Shown here: positions 1 through 8,332 of the stretch, piece by piece | How positions within the stretch are numbered: position 1 is the first letter of the stretch | Layout: the number at the start of each line of letters is the position of its first letter | Source: Aeromonas jandaei | GTDB lineage: Bacteria > Pseudomonadota > Gammaproteobacteria > Enterobacterales > Aeromonadaceae | Length of the DNA: 64,000 nucleotides | Assembly (NCBI RefSeq): GCF_037890695.1 | Contig: NZ_CP149571.1 | Span: forward strand, 4,184,001 to 4,248,000 | Reading direction: 5' to 3' | Program-made: the position numbers and the translations under genes | Notes under the pieces: model-generated | What the model was told of the DNA's origin: nothing | Databases searched by the model: none | The model's input: only the letters and a program-made list of their open reading frames with translations

Positions 1-89
1 TAGTAGCTGGTGCGCACCATGAAGGTGCCCAGAATGACGATCCAGACCAGCGGGGTAAATTGCCTGAAGGTGCTCCATGGCATTGGCAT
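1..89 (-). CDS. MFS transporter, N-terminal fragment (runs off window)
   Basis: Only the first 29 codons lie in the window; the rest is beyond base 1. The reading frame from the ATG at 89-87 begins MPMPWSTFRQFTPLVW and continues into a hydrophobic stretch that looks like the first membrane helix of a major facilitator exporter. A good ribosome binding site (AGGGAG) sits just upstream of the ATG, which decides the start; a second ATG two codons in (83-81) is possible. The MFS family call is an inference from the style of this N terminus and is not secure from so short a piece. Confidence 0.5.
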   Translation of the reverse strand, partial: MPMPWSTFRQFTPLVWIVILGTFMVRTSY

Positions 90-212
90 GCTCCCTAGCC
101 CGTAGGGCCTGCAATGAAAGGGGAAAGCCCTCAGTTGTAACAGAGGAGTTGAATGGAAACAACCATCCTCGCCACGGCATTACCCCATCGGCAACACGGC
201 CTGCAACGTGGT

Positions 213-250
213 CAAAAAACGAGGCCAGCCGGGTTGCCCCGACTGGCCTC
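213..250 (-). terminator. Intrinsic terminator downstream of sohB
   Basis: Read on the minus strand, an 8-bp stem (GAGGCCAG/CTGGCCTC) with an inner CGGG/CCCG helix is followed by G and then six T residues (214-219). It lies 36 bases past the sohB stop codon and should end that transcript before the MFS gene. Confidence 0.8.
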
Positions 251-285
251 GCTCATCACTTGTCACGCCCGTTGCGGGTCGCGAC

Positions 286-1293
286 TCAACGCCAGGGGCT
301 CTGCTGCCACAGACGGCCAAACCCGGCTTCCAGCGCCTGTGCGCCCTGCTGCCCCAATTTCTGGGTCAGGCTCTTGGGCCGGCTGTAGCGGATGCCCACC
401 ACCTTGTGCTGGCTGGCCTGCGCCAGCAGGTAGTCATCACTGGTACAGAGGCTATCCACCAGCCCCAACCCCTTGGCCTGACTCGCCAGCCAGTGCTCGC
501 CGGTGGTGACCAGATCGATATCGAGCTGCGGCCGGTGCTCGGCAACAAACTGCTTGAAGCGCTCGTGGATGGCGGCCAGCTCCTCGCGAAACTTCTCGCG
601 CCCCAGATCGTCATTCTCGCCAAACATGGTGATGGTACGCTTGTACTGACCTGCGGTGTGCATCTCGAACTCGATGTCGTGCTTTTTCAGCAGCTTGTTG
701 AAGTTCGGCATCTGGGCGATCACCCCGATGGAGCCGACGATGGCAAAGGGTGCAGCCAGGATTTGATCCGCCACGCAGGCCATCATGTATCCGCCGCTCG
801 CTGCCACCTTGTCGATGGCCACGGTGAGCTTGATCCCCTTGTCACGCAGCCGCTGCAGCTGGGAAGCGGCAAGACCGTAGCCATGCACCACACCGCCGCC
901 GGACTCAAGGCGCAGCAGCACCTCGTCGCCCGGCTGCGCCACCCCGATCACCGCGCTCACCTCTTCGCGCAGTGATGCAACCTCTTTGGCATCCATGCTG
1001 CCATTGAAATCGATGACGAAGAGCCGGCTGCGTTCGTCACCCGCCTTGGCACGCTTTTTCTGCTCCTCTTTCTGCTGCTTCTCCAGCACTTTGCGCTCAG
1101 CCTTGCTGGCCAGTGCGCTCTTGAGTGCAAACTGCCCCTGCTCCAGCTCGTTAGAAAGATCGGTCACCACCAGCTCGCCCTTGCGCGCCTTGGGTTGACG
1201 ACTGCTGACCACCATCAGGACGATGGCGCCGATGGCCAGCAAAAAGGTCACGGTTTTGGCCAGAAACAGGCCATATTCGGTCAAAAATGTCAC
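286..1293 (-). CDS. sohB: Inner-membrane serine protease SohB (S49 family)
   Basis: A 335-residue peptidase of the SohB/SppA (S49) family, expected to be membrane-anchored with the catalytic domain outside the cytoplasm. Residues 8-31 form a single hydrophobic anchor, followed by a Lys/Glu/Gln-rich linker (about 60-90) and the protease domain. The likely nucleophile is Ser166 in AASGGYM and the general base Lys218 in GQYKRT, matching the Ser-Lys dyad of the family. The start is GTG at 1293, chosen because GGAG lies seven bases upstream and the product has family length. It is divergent from yciK; the two are also near neighbours in enterobacteria. In E. coli SohB is a multicopy suppressor of loss of DegP (HtrA); its natural substrate is unclear. 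Confidence 0.93.
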   Translation of the reverse strand: MTFLTEYGLFLAKTVTFLLAIGAIVLMVVSSRQPKARKGELVVTDLSNELEQGQFALKSALASKAERKVLEKQQKEEQKKRAKAGDERSRLFVIDFNGSMDAKEVASLREEVSAVIGVAQPGDEVLLRLESGGGVVHGYGLAASQLQRLRDKGIKLTVAIDKVAASGGYMMACVADQILAAPFAIVGSIGVIAQMPNFNKLLKKHDIEFEMHTAGQYKRTITMFGENDDLGREKFREELAAIHERFKQFVAEHRPQLDIDLVTTGEHWLASQAKGLGLVDSLCTSDDYLLAQASQHKVVGIRYSRPKSLTQKLGQQGAQALEAGFGRLWQQSPWR

Positions 1294-1514
1294 GGTGGAC
1301 TCCAGAGAGGATCGGTTTTGTCACATTCTAGGGAGTTTGCGGGACGCGCGCAAAAACTCTGCATCAAGCCGTTAAAAATCCAACCTGATACTCACAACCC
1401 CTCTATTTTCTTCACATTTTTTCGGGGATGAGCTGGTCAAACCGAGGCGCGGATCAGTACACTTGCCCTCGATTGCCATGCACTTATGGCCGGAATTTGT
1501 TAACAGGAGTTGCC

Positions 1515-2270
1515 ATGCTCGATTATCAGGCCCCCCGCGATCTGCTCAGGGAGAAGGTCATTCTGGTCACCGGTGCCGGAGACGGGATCGGCCGCGAAGC
1601 CGCCCTCACCTATGCCGCCCACGGCGCTACCGTGATCCTGCTCGGCCGCACCAGCGCCAAACTTGAAGCCGTCTATGACCAGATTGAGGCTGCCGGTCAC
1701 CCGCTGCCCGCCATCGTCCCGCTCGATCTGAAAACCGCAACCGCCGCCGATTATCGTGGACTAGCCACCACCTTCACCCGCCAGTTTGGTCGCCTCGACG
1801 GCATTCTGTTCAATGCCGGGCTGCTCGGCACCCTCTCCCCCTTCGAGCACATTCAGGAGAAGGAGTGGGACGAGGTGATGCAGGTCAACGTCAAATCGGA
1901 ATTTCTGCTGACCCAGGCGCTGCTGCCGCTGGTTCGCCAGAGCGCCAAAGAGCACGGCGATGCTTCCATCGTCTACACCTCCTCCAGTGTGGGCCGCAAA
2001 GGACGGGCTTACTGGGGCACTTACGCCATCTCCAAATTTGCCATCGAGGGGATGATGGAAGTGCTGGCCGACGAGCTGGAAAACACCGGCGTGCGGGTCA
2101 ATACCCTCAACCCGGGTGGCACCCGGACCAAGATGCGGGCCAGCGCCTTCCCGGCGGAAGATCCGATGAACCTCAAGACTCCGGCCGACCTGATGCCGCT
2201 CTACCTCTATCTGATGGGAAGCGACAGCCGGGGCAAAACCGGCCAGACCTTTGTGGCACAGCCCAAATAA
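1515..2270 (+). CDS. yciK: YciK-type short-chain dehydrogenase/reductase
   Basis: A 251-residue SDR oxidoreductase. The nucleotide-binding motif TGAGDGIG is near residue 20, the NAG motif (FNAGLLG) near residue 98, and the active-site YxxxK is seen as Y-A-I-S-K near residue 166, preceded by the catalytic Ser in TSSSVG. The N-terminal MLDYQAPRDLL is characteristic of YciK. An in-frame GTG at 1428 would add 29 residues, but ATG 1515 has AGGAG six bases upstream and gives the normal family length. The physiological substrate of YciK is not established. Twelve bases spanning the stop codon are repeated 27 bases downstream. Confidence 0.9.
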   Translation: MLDYQAPRDLLREKVILVTGAGDGIGREAALTYAAHGATVILLGRTSAKLEAVYDQIEAAGHPLPAIVPLDLKTATAADYRGLATTFTRQFGRLDGILFNAGLLGTLSPFEHIQEKEWDEVMQVNVKSEFLLTQALLPLVRQSAKEHGDASIVYTSSSVGRKGRAYWGTYAISKFAIEGMMEVLADELENTGVRVNTLNPGGTRTKMRASAFPAEDPMNLKTPADLMPLYLYLMGSDSRGKTGQTFVAQPK

Positions 2271-2343
2271 GCCAGGAAAGCGGCGCAGCCCAAATAAATC
2301 AACAAAATAACCGGGTTATTGCGAGACAGGGATTAAATTGAAT

Positions 2344-2361
2344 AGGGAGCCTCGGCTCCCT
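2344..2361 (+). terminator. Weak hairpin after yciK
   Basis: An 8-bp inverted repeat (AGGGAGCC/GGCTCCCT) with almost no loop lies between yciK and the next gene. There is no T-run after it, so termination is uncertain. Confidence 0.35.
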
Positions 2362-2400
2362 GCATCTCCCTGACTCCACCCTCTCCAATCAGGTTGAACT

Positions 2401-3300
2401 ATGTTTCGTCCCAAAAGCACGTTTGAGCAATGGCGGATCTTTCAGGCAGTGGTCGACTGTGGCGGCTATGCCCAGGCGGCCGAGGCGCTGAACAAGAGCC
2501 AGTCCTCCCTCAACCATGCGGTTGCGAAGTTGCAGCAGAGTCTGGGGGTGCCCCTGCTGGAGGTGCGCGGCCGCAAGGCGGTGCTGACCCCGGCGGGGGA
2601 GATCTTCCTCAAGCGGGCGCGCCAGTTGAGCCAGCAAGTGGAGGAGCTGGAGAATCTGGCCAATAACCTGGAGCGGCAGTGGGAACCGCAGATCAACCTC
2701 TATGTCTCGGCCCTGCAGCCGAGGGAGCGCCTCTACCGTGCGCTGGCCCACTTCTACCCCCGCAGCCGTGGCTGCCGGGTCAATCTGCACGAGCGAATTC
2801 ACTGCCATTTCAACGCGCTGCAGCCGGGGGATCTGATGCTCTCGGAACATCTGCCGGGGGATCGCACCGGGCTGGTGCTGGACGAGGTGTGCCTGCGCCC
2901 GCTCTGCGCCGCCAGCCACCCGCTGGCCCAACTGGAGGGGCCCATCAGCCTCGATGACCTCACCAGCCACAACCAGATCAGCCTTCATCCCCCCATTCAC
3001 CGCTCGGTGGACTGGAACGACGCGGATGATACCGGCTGGAAGGCGACGCACTACCACGAGGTGATCAGCATGATCCTGCAGGGGCTTGGCTACGCCTGGT
3101 TGCCACGCCATCTGGTGGAAGCGGAGCTGGCCTCCGGCACGCTGGTGCAGCTCGATCTGGAGAGCGGCAACGAACGCCACCTCTACACCTACCTGCTTAC
3201 CCTCTCCCCCGAATCACTAGGCCCCGCCACCGAGCTGCTGCTGCGCTGCCTGCGCAACGAGTATCAGGGCGAGCAGAGCCTCTCCGCACAGGGTAAATAA
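2401..3300 (+). CDS. LysR-family transcriptional regulator
   Basis: A 299-residue LysR-type regulator. Residues 8-67 form the winged helix-turn-helix (FQAVVDCGGYAQAAEALNKS followed by the recognition helix QSSLNHAVAKLQ), and the rest is the periplasmic-binding-protein-like effector domain. The ribosome binding site is poor (AGG eight bases upstream), but ATG 2401 places the HTH at the usual position. It is convergent with a SetB-like sugar exporter gene, with only 17 bases between them, and follows yciK on the same strand. Nothing in the sequence identifies the effector or target genes. Confidence 0.88.
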   Translation: MFRPKSTFEQWRIFQAVVDCGGYAQAAEALNKSQSSLNHAVAKLQQSLGVPLLEVRGRKAVLTPAGEIFLKRARQLSQQVEELENLANNLERQWEPQINLYVSALQPRERLYRALAHFYPRSRGCRVNLHERIHCHFNALQPGDLMLSEHLPGDRTGLVLDEVCLRPLCAASHPLAQLEGPISLDDLTSHNQISLHPPIHRSVDWNDADDTGWKATHYHEVISMILQGLGYAWLPRHLVEAELASGTLVQLDLESGNERHLYTYLLTLSPESLGPATELLLRCLRNEYQGEQSLSAQGK

Positions 3301-3317
3301 GGCGCTACCCTTTTCTC

Positions 3318-4490
3318 CTAGACATTGGGCACCCGCCAGCAGGCGGCCAGCGCCACCATGGCCAGCACCAGTGCCACCATAAAGACACCGTGAAAGCTCC
3401 ACACCTCCGCCACTATGCCGGCAATGGCGCCCGCCATGATGGAGCCGGTGCGGATGCTGTTCGAGAAGAGCGTGGTGGCAACCCCTGCCCGACCCGGCAT
3501 CAGATCCTGAAAATAGGACATGCCGATCCCCGCGACGATACCGATGAAGATGGCGTTGAAAAGCTGCAGCGCGATCAGCGCATAGTGGCTGGTGAAGCTC
3601 ACCAGCCCGCCATAGAAGATGACGCCGGCCAGCACCGCCAGCAACATCATCGGCCGCTTGCCAAACCGCGCCGTGTAGTAGCCCGCCAGCAGCATGAAGG
3701 GGATCTCGAGGGCCGCCGCAGTCCCCATCAGCACCCCCGCCAGCTTCTCGTCCATCCCCAGCTCGCGGGTGATGTAGAGCGGCATATTGATGAGGTACAT
3801 GCTGTTGCAGGTCCACATCAGGGTAGACGCGATAAACAGCGCCCGCACCGAAGGATCCCGCCAGCTGCTGACCCGCTCGCTCTCTTCGGCCATCTTGGGC
3901 AGCGGCAGAGAGGGGAGCCAGCGCCAGACCACCAGGGTACAGAGCAGATAGGCAACCGCAGAGGCGAGATACATCACCTCGAAGCCGTAGCCGATGGCCA
4001 GCGCAAATGCGATGGGTGGGCCGATCACCCAGGCCAGCGAGAACTGGGCGCGCATCACCGAGCTGAACATGTCAGCCCGCTTGTTGCGGCTGTCGGAGTA
4101 CTCCCGCGCCAGTGCAAACAGCTGGGGGCTGGCCGTAGCCGCCAGACTGGCCAGCAATACCCCCAGACTCACCAGCAGCCAGTAGTTGCGGTTCCAGGCA
4201 AACAGCAGGGAGAGTGCGATGCCGGCAAAACAGCAGCGCAGGATGAGGCGCTTGCGATCCCCCCGGTTGTCGGAGCGATGGCCCAACCACTGGCTGATCA
4301 GGATGCCGACCACGGCATTGATGGTGTAAAAGAAGCCCACCAGAAAGGGGCGCACCTGAACCTCTTGAGCAAGAAAGAGGCTCAAGGTTGGCACCTGAAG
4401 CGCCACCGCCACACCAGTCATGAAGGTGACAGCAAGAAAGGAGAGGGATACGGGATCGGGGCGTCTTGTTACCGCCGTCAGCAAGGCCAT
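3318..4490 (-). CDS. MFS sugar-efflux-type transporter (SetA/SetB family)
   Basis: A 390-residue, 12-helix major facilitator protein resembling E. coli SetB (393 aa), exporters of sugars and glycosides such as lactose, glucose analogues and IPTG. Features seen are an N-terminal half with VTFMTGVAVALQVPTLSLFL, the conserved loop 2-3 segment GHRSDNRGDRKR, a hydrophilic central loop (LPKMAEESERVSSW), and a C-terminal half with MYLINMPLYITREL. ATG 4490 is preferred on family length although its upstream sequence has no clear ribosome binding site; an in-frame GTG at 4559 would add 23 less typical residues. It is divergent from the PatB/MalY gene. The actual substrate is not shown by the sequence. 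Confidence 0.8.
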   Translation of the reverse strand: MALLTAVTRRPDPVSLSFLAVTFMTGVAVALQVPTLSLFLAQEVQVRPFLVGFFYTINAVVGILISQWLGHRSDNRGDRKRLILRCCFAGIALSLLFAWNRNYWLLVSLGVLLASLAATASPQLFALAREYSDSRNKRADMFSSVMRAQFSLAWVIGPPIAFALAIGYGFEVMYLASAVAYLLCTLVVWRWLPSLPLPKMAEESERVSSWRDPSVRALFIASTLMWTCNSMYLINMPLYITRELGMDEKLAGVLMGTAAALEIPFMLLAGYYTARFGKRPMMLLAVLAGVIFYGGLVSFTSHYALIALQLFNAIFIGIVAGIGMSYFQDLMPGRAGVATTLFSNSIRTGSIMAGAIAGIVAEVWSFHGVFMVALVLAMVALAACWRVPNV

Positions 4491-4676
4491 AGGATTACCA
4501 TTCGTCGCGAAGCAAAAAATACGGAAGGTCAGAGCAGCAACCGCATGAAAAAACCGCACTTATCTTATGTCATTATCAAGAGCCGGCTCAAGGCTGCTCA
4601 CCCCGGGGTTGTCGCTTGCGGGGCGGGCCGCGACCCCGTAGAGTGAAAGCCCATCTGGCCAGCACAAGGAGTTCGC

Positions 4677-5822
4677 ATGTTTGATTTTGATCGGGAAGTT
4701 GACCGCAGTGGCACCATGAGTCTGAAGTGGGACAAGTACAAGGGCCAGGATGTGCTGCCCATGTGGGTTGCCGACACCGACTTTGTCTCTCCGCCATCCG
4801 TGATCGAGGCGCTCACCCAACGGGTTGCTCACGGCATTTTCGGCTACTCTCGCCCCTCCCCCCGCCTGATCGAACTCATCATCGAACGGCTGGCCACCCG
4901 CTATGGCTGGGCCATCCAGCCGGAGTGGCTAGTCTTCCTGCCCGGCGTGGTACCGGGGCTCAACCTTGCCTGCAAGGCGTGGAGCCAGCATGGCCGCGGC
5001 ATCATCACCCCCAAGCCGGTCTACTACCCCTTCCTGCAGGCGCCGGGCTTCAACGACCGTCCCCTGCTCACCGTCCCCATGGTGGAAGAGGCCGGTCGCT
5101 GGGTGCTGGATCTTGCAGAACTGGAGCGCCAAGCCCCCTCGGCCGACCTGCTGCTGCTCTGCAACCCCCACAACCCGGGCGGTACCGTCTTTACCCGCGA
5201 CGAGCTGCTGGCCATCGATGCCATCGCCGAGCGCCACAATCTGGTGATCTGCTCAGACGAGATCCACTGCGATCTGCTGCTGGACAAGTCGGCCCGCCAC
5301 ATCCCCTACGGCGCCATCAGCCAGGAGGCTGCCGAGCGCTGCGCCGTGATGATGGCCCCGAGCAAGACCTTCAACATCGCCGGCCTCTGCTGCTCCTTTG
5401 CCGTGGTACCCAATGCCCGTCTGCGCTTCCGTTTGCAACAGGCGATGCGCGGCATCAGCGCCGACGTCAACCTGCTCGGTTTTGTAGCGGCTGAAGCGGC
5501 TTATGAGGGCGGCGATCAGTGGCTCTGCGAACAACTCGACTATCTGGCGGCCAATCTGGCCCTGATCCAGCAGGCCGTCGCCCGCTGGCCCGGTGTCGAG
5601 CTGGCCAGCCATCAGGCGACGTATCTGGCCTGGATCGATGTGAGCGCACTCGGGCTAGACGATCCCGTCGCCTTCTTTGAACAGGCTGGGGTAGGCCTCT
5701 CGCCGGGTGCCCAGTTTGGCAATGGCCAGTTCGTGCGCCTCAACTTCGGCTGCACCAAAGCGCGTCTGGTCGAGGCTTTGGCGCGGATGGAACGGGCCAT
5801 CCTGAGCCACGGCAAACAGTAA
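4677..5822 (+). CDS. MalY/PatB family cystathionine beta-lyase (PLP enzyme)
   Basis: A 381-residue fold-type I PLP enzyme of the MalY/PatB group, which cleaves cystathionine and related C-S substrates to pyruvate, ammonia and a thiol. The PLP lysine is Lys230 in APSKTFNIAGL, with the cofactor-binding Asp/Asn residues in LCNPHNPGG and SDEIHCDL. The opening FDFDREVDRSGTMSLKWDKY is the signature N terminus of this group. ATG 4677 is preceded by AAGGAG. A hairpin follows 9 bases after the stop. E. coli MalY also inhibits MalT; whether this protein has any regulatory role cannot be told from sequence. The neighbour on the other strand is a SetB-like exporter. Confidence 0.88.
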   Translation: MFDFDREVDRSGTMSLKWDKYKGQDVLPMWVADTDFVSPPSVIEALTQRVAHGIFGYSRPSPRLIELIIERLATRYGWAIQPEWLVFLPGVVPGLNLACKAWSQHGRGIITPKPVYYPFLQAPGFNDRPLLTVPMVEEAGRWVLDLAELERQAPSADLLLLCNPHNPGGTVFTRDELLAIDAIAERHNLVICSDEIHCDLLLDKSARHIPYGAISQEAAERCAVMMAPSKTFNIAGLCCSFAVVPNARLRFRLQQAMRGISADVNLLGFVAAEAAYEGGDQWLCEQLDYLAANLALIQQAVARWPGVELASHQATYLAWIDVSALGLDDPVAFFEQAGVGLSPGAQFGNGQFVRLNFGCTKARLVEALARMERAILSHGKQ

Positions 5823-5831
5823 CAACTGACA

Positions 5832-5856
5832 GGACGGGCAGTGCCCGTCCCCTTTT
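5832..5856 (+). terminator. Terminator-like hairpin after the PatB gene
   Basis: An 8-bp GC stem (GGACGGGC/GCCCGTCC) with a 3-base loop is followed by CCTTTTCC. It covers the only upstream alternative start (GTG 5841) of the next gene, which argues against that start. Confidence 0.6.
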
Positions 5857-5882
5857 CCTGCACCACCAGCCAGCGGTTAACT

Positions 5883-7160
5883 ATGTACCCACGGATTTTG
5901 CGTCACCTCCTGCTCTCACTCGGCATCCTGCTCCCCTTCGGCAGTCAGGCGCTGACCATCGGCACGGGCCCCCTCAATGGCGTCTACTACCCCACGGGAG
6001 GTGCCATCTGCCGGGTGCTCAATGTCGATCACGCCCTGCATGGCGACAGTTGTACGGTGCAGAGCACCCGCGGCTCTCTGGCCAATCTCAAGGCGCTGAA
6101 CAAGGGCGAGGTGCAGCTGGCACTGGTGCAATCAGACGTGCTCCACCACGCACTCCATGGCACCGGCCCCTTCAGCGGACAGGGAGCCAATCACAAGCTG
6201 CGCAGCCTGTTTCGCCTCTATCAGGAGTCGCTGACCCTGCTGGCCAGTGCCAACAGCAATATCACCACTCTGGCAGATATCGAGGGCAAGCGGGTCTACC
6301 CAGGCAATGCCGGTGCTGGCGACATGGTGACCAGTCAGGCCCTGATGGGCGCCATGGGGTGGCATCCCAAGCAGTTTGCCGCCTACAAGCTCAAATCACC
6401 GCAAACCCCGCTGGAGGGGCTCTGTGACGGCACACTGGACGCCGCCTTCGTGGTGGTTGGCCACCCGAGCCAGGCGATCGGCGATCTGATTAGCCGCTGC
6501 CAGGTGCGCCTCATCCCTATCGAAGGGGAGCAGATCGATAAACTGCTCAAGCAGCATCCCTACTACCAGCGCAGCCAGATCGCCGCCAACCTCTATCCGG
6601 GGCAGCTCACCGCCATCAACAATATCGGGATGAGCGCCGAGCTGGTGGCGCTGGCCAGCCTGCCGGACCCCATCGTTCGCACCGTGCGCGACACTCTGCT
6701 GGCGCGGGTCAGGCAGTTCAGCCGCCTCCACCCGGCCCTGAGTACCGTGACGCCGGAACAGCTGCAGGCGCAGACCGAGCTGCCGCTGCACCCGGGCATG
6801 TCGGATGAAGTGCCCGAACCGCTGCCGCTCGCCCCCGAGCAGCTGACCGAGGGAGAAGCTCCCTCTGCAGCCACCAGTGCGGCCATCTCGACCGGGGTCG
6901 CCTCTGACGTGGCTTCCGGTGCCGTCTCCAGCGCTGAACCGACCACCGGCAGCGCGGCGGTCGCGACGCAACCAGCCTCCGAGCCACAACCGACCCAGCT
7001 CGAACCAGCCACAACCGCAGCGGCACCTGCGGCTGCCCCCTCTGACGCGGTACCGACAACCGGAGAAGTGGTGGCACCAGCCATTCAAGCCAGTGCAGCA
7101 ACAGAGACCATGCCAGCAACCGAGCCTGTAGCGACCAGCAGCGCTGCCGCGGCGCATTAA
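5883..7160 (+). CDS. TAXI-family TRAP transporter solute-binding protein with long low-complexity tail
   Basis: A 425-residue secreted protein. Residues 1-23 are a signal peptide (MYPRILRHLLLSLGILLPFGSQA), and the body resembles TAXI (TRAP-associated extracytoplasmic immunogenic) binding proteins: IGTGPLNGVYYPTGGAIC near the N terminus, STRGSLANLKALNKGEVQLALVQSD, and GKRVYPGNAGAGDMVT. The last ~110 residues are almost entirely Ala, Thr, Ser, Pro, Val and Glu, unlike an ordinary binding protein. No TRAP membrane subunits (DctQM) are nearby, so it is an orphan. ATG 5883 has a weak ribosome binding site; GTG 5841 lies inside a terminator-like hairpin and is less likely. The ligand is unknown. 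Confidence 0.8.
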   Translation: MYPRILRHLLLSLGILLPFGSQALTIGTGPLNGVYYPTGGAICRVLNVDHALHGDSCTVQSTRGSLANLKALNKGEVQLALVQSDVLHHALHGTGPFSGQGANHKLRSLFRLYQESLTLLASANSNITTLADIEGKRVYPGNAGAGDMVTSQALMGAMGWHPKQFAAYKLKSPQTPLEGLCDGTLDAAFVVVGHPSQAIGDLISRCQVRLIPIEGEQIDKLLKQHPYYQRSQIAANLYPGQLTAINNIGMSAELVALASLPDPIVRTVRDTLLARVRQFSRLHPALSTVTPEQLQAQTELPLHPGMSDEVPEPLPLAPEQLTEGEAPSAATSAAISTGVASDVASGAVSSAEPTTGSAAVATQPASEPQPTQLEPATTAAAPAAAPSDAVPTTGEVVAPAIQASAATETMPATEPVATSSAAAAH

Positions 7161-7182
7161 AGCGACGCCGGGCGGGTATATC

Positions 7183-7218
7183 AAACAAACAGAGCAGCCA
7201 AGGCTGCTCTGTTTGTTT
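7183..7218. terminator. Bidirectional intrinsic terminator
   Basis: A perfect 17-bp inverted repeat with a 2-base loop, A-rich at the left end and T-rich at the right, sits between the convergent TAXI and LysR genes. It can terminate transcription from both sides. Confidence 0.9.
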
Positions 7219-7233
7219 ATCTCGGTTTCTTCC

Positions 7234-8160
7234 CTATCTCTGCTCGGGCTGTTTATCAGCCCCTGCCAGATAGGGGTTGGGTTTGTGGATCTCCTCCTCC
7301 ACCCAGACAAGCAGTTGCTTGATAGCGCGCGACAGCACCTGATTCTGGCGCACCACATAACCCAGGCTGGTGCCCGGGAAATCGGTCAGGCTGGCAACCG
7401 GCGCGGTCAGGTTGAGGCGAGGATGCAGGGAGAAGTCGGGCACGATGGCGACGCCAAACCCGGCTTCGGCCCAGTCCAGCTGGGCATCCACGCTACCCAC
7501 CTCCATGATGCGACAAGGAGGCAGCGCCAGCAGCGGTAGCGAGGGATCGATCAAAGCCCGAGTGCGGGTGTCATGACCAAGCAGGATCAGGGTCGGCTCG
7601 TCGAGGGGGTCGCTCTCCCCCGCTCTGGCCCGCGCCTGCCAACGGGTGAGACCATGGCCCAGCGCGCACCAGGTCACCTGCTGCAGTTCGGTGTAGAACA
7701 GCGGTTCACTGCGCTTTTGCGCCATCACAAACCCCAGATCCGCCTTGCCGCTTTTGACCAGCTCCGCCGCCTGATCCGAAGTGGTGTTGAACAGGGTGAG
7801 GTCGATGCCGGGAAACTCCCGCTTGAAGCGCTGAAACGGCTGAATGAGCAACAGGCGCGAGATGATGTCGCTGGCAGCGATGGCCAGCGTCCCCTGACTC
7901 AACTGGTTGAGGGCATTGAGATCGGATTGGCAAAGCTGGAGTTCGGCGATGGCCCGTTCGGCGCTTTGCAGCAACCGCTCGCCAGCCTGAGTCAGACGAA
8001 AGGGGCTGCGCTCGATAAGCCGCACCCGGGTTGCCTGCTCCAGCCGCTTGATATGCAGACTCACGTTGGGCTGGGTCATGTGCAGTTCGGTAGCGGTCTG
8101 GCCAAAGTGCTGCAACCGGGCCAGGGTGACGAAGGTTTGCAGCCAGTGGATGTCCAGCAT
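7234..8160 (-). CDS. LysR-family transcriptional regulator
   Basis: A 308-residue LysR-type regulator with an N-terminal winged HTH (LQTFVTLARLQHFGQTATEL then MTQPNVSLHIKRLEQATRVRL, residues 6-50) and a C-terminal effector-binding domain. It starts at ATG 8160 and is divergent from the purA paralogue with 172 bases between starts. That region is rich in A+T (8220-8285) and could hold shared control sites. LysR proteins often regulate the divergent gene, which would make purA a candidate target, but no operator could be identified by eye. Confidence 0.88.
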   Translation of the reverse strand: MLDIHWLQTFVTLARLQHFGQTATELHMTQPNVSLHIKRLEQATRVRLIERSPFRLTQAGERLLQSAERAIAELQLCQSDLNALNQLSQGTLAIAASDIISRLLLIQPFQRFKREFPGIDLTLFNTTSDQAAELVKSGKADLGFVMAQKRSEPLFYTELQQVTWCALGHGLTRWQARARAGESDPLDEPTLILLGHDTRTRALIDPSLPLLALPPCRIMEVGSVDAQLDWAEAGFGVAIVPDFSLHPRLNLTAPVASLTDFPGTSLGYVVRQNQVLSRAIKQLLVWVEEEIHKPNPYLAGADKQPEQR

Positions 8161-8332
8161 AAGACTCCCTCAACTCACTGTTCATTGGGCTCTGCGCGGC
8201 GATCTTGCGGCCACATGCCGATAAATTGGCCATCATTATATGGTTTTATTATCGGAACTATAAAGATAATTAATTTTTCTAATCCGCAGCAGGCTCCTAG
8301 GATGAACGCCTAACGTCTTAGGAGAAAGAGTC

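Noticed and set aside
5841..5882. Upstream GTG start for the TAXI protein
   Set aside because: It lies in the loop of a terminator-like hairpin, and the extension would precede a normal signal peptide.
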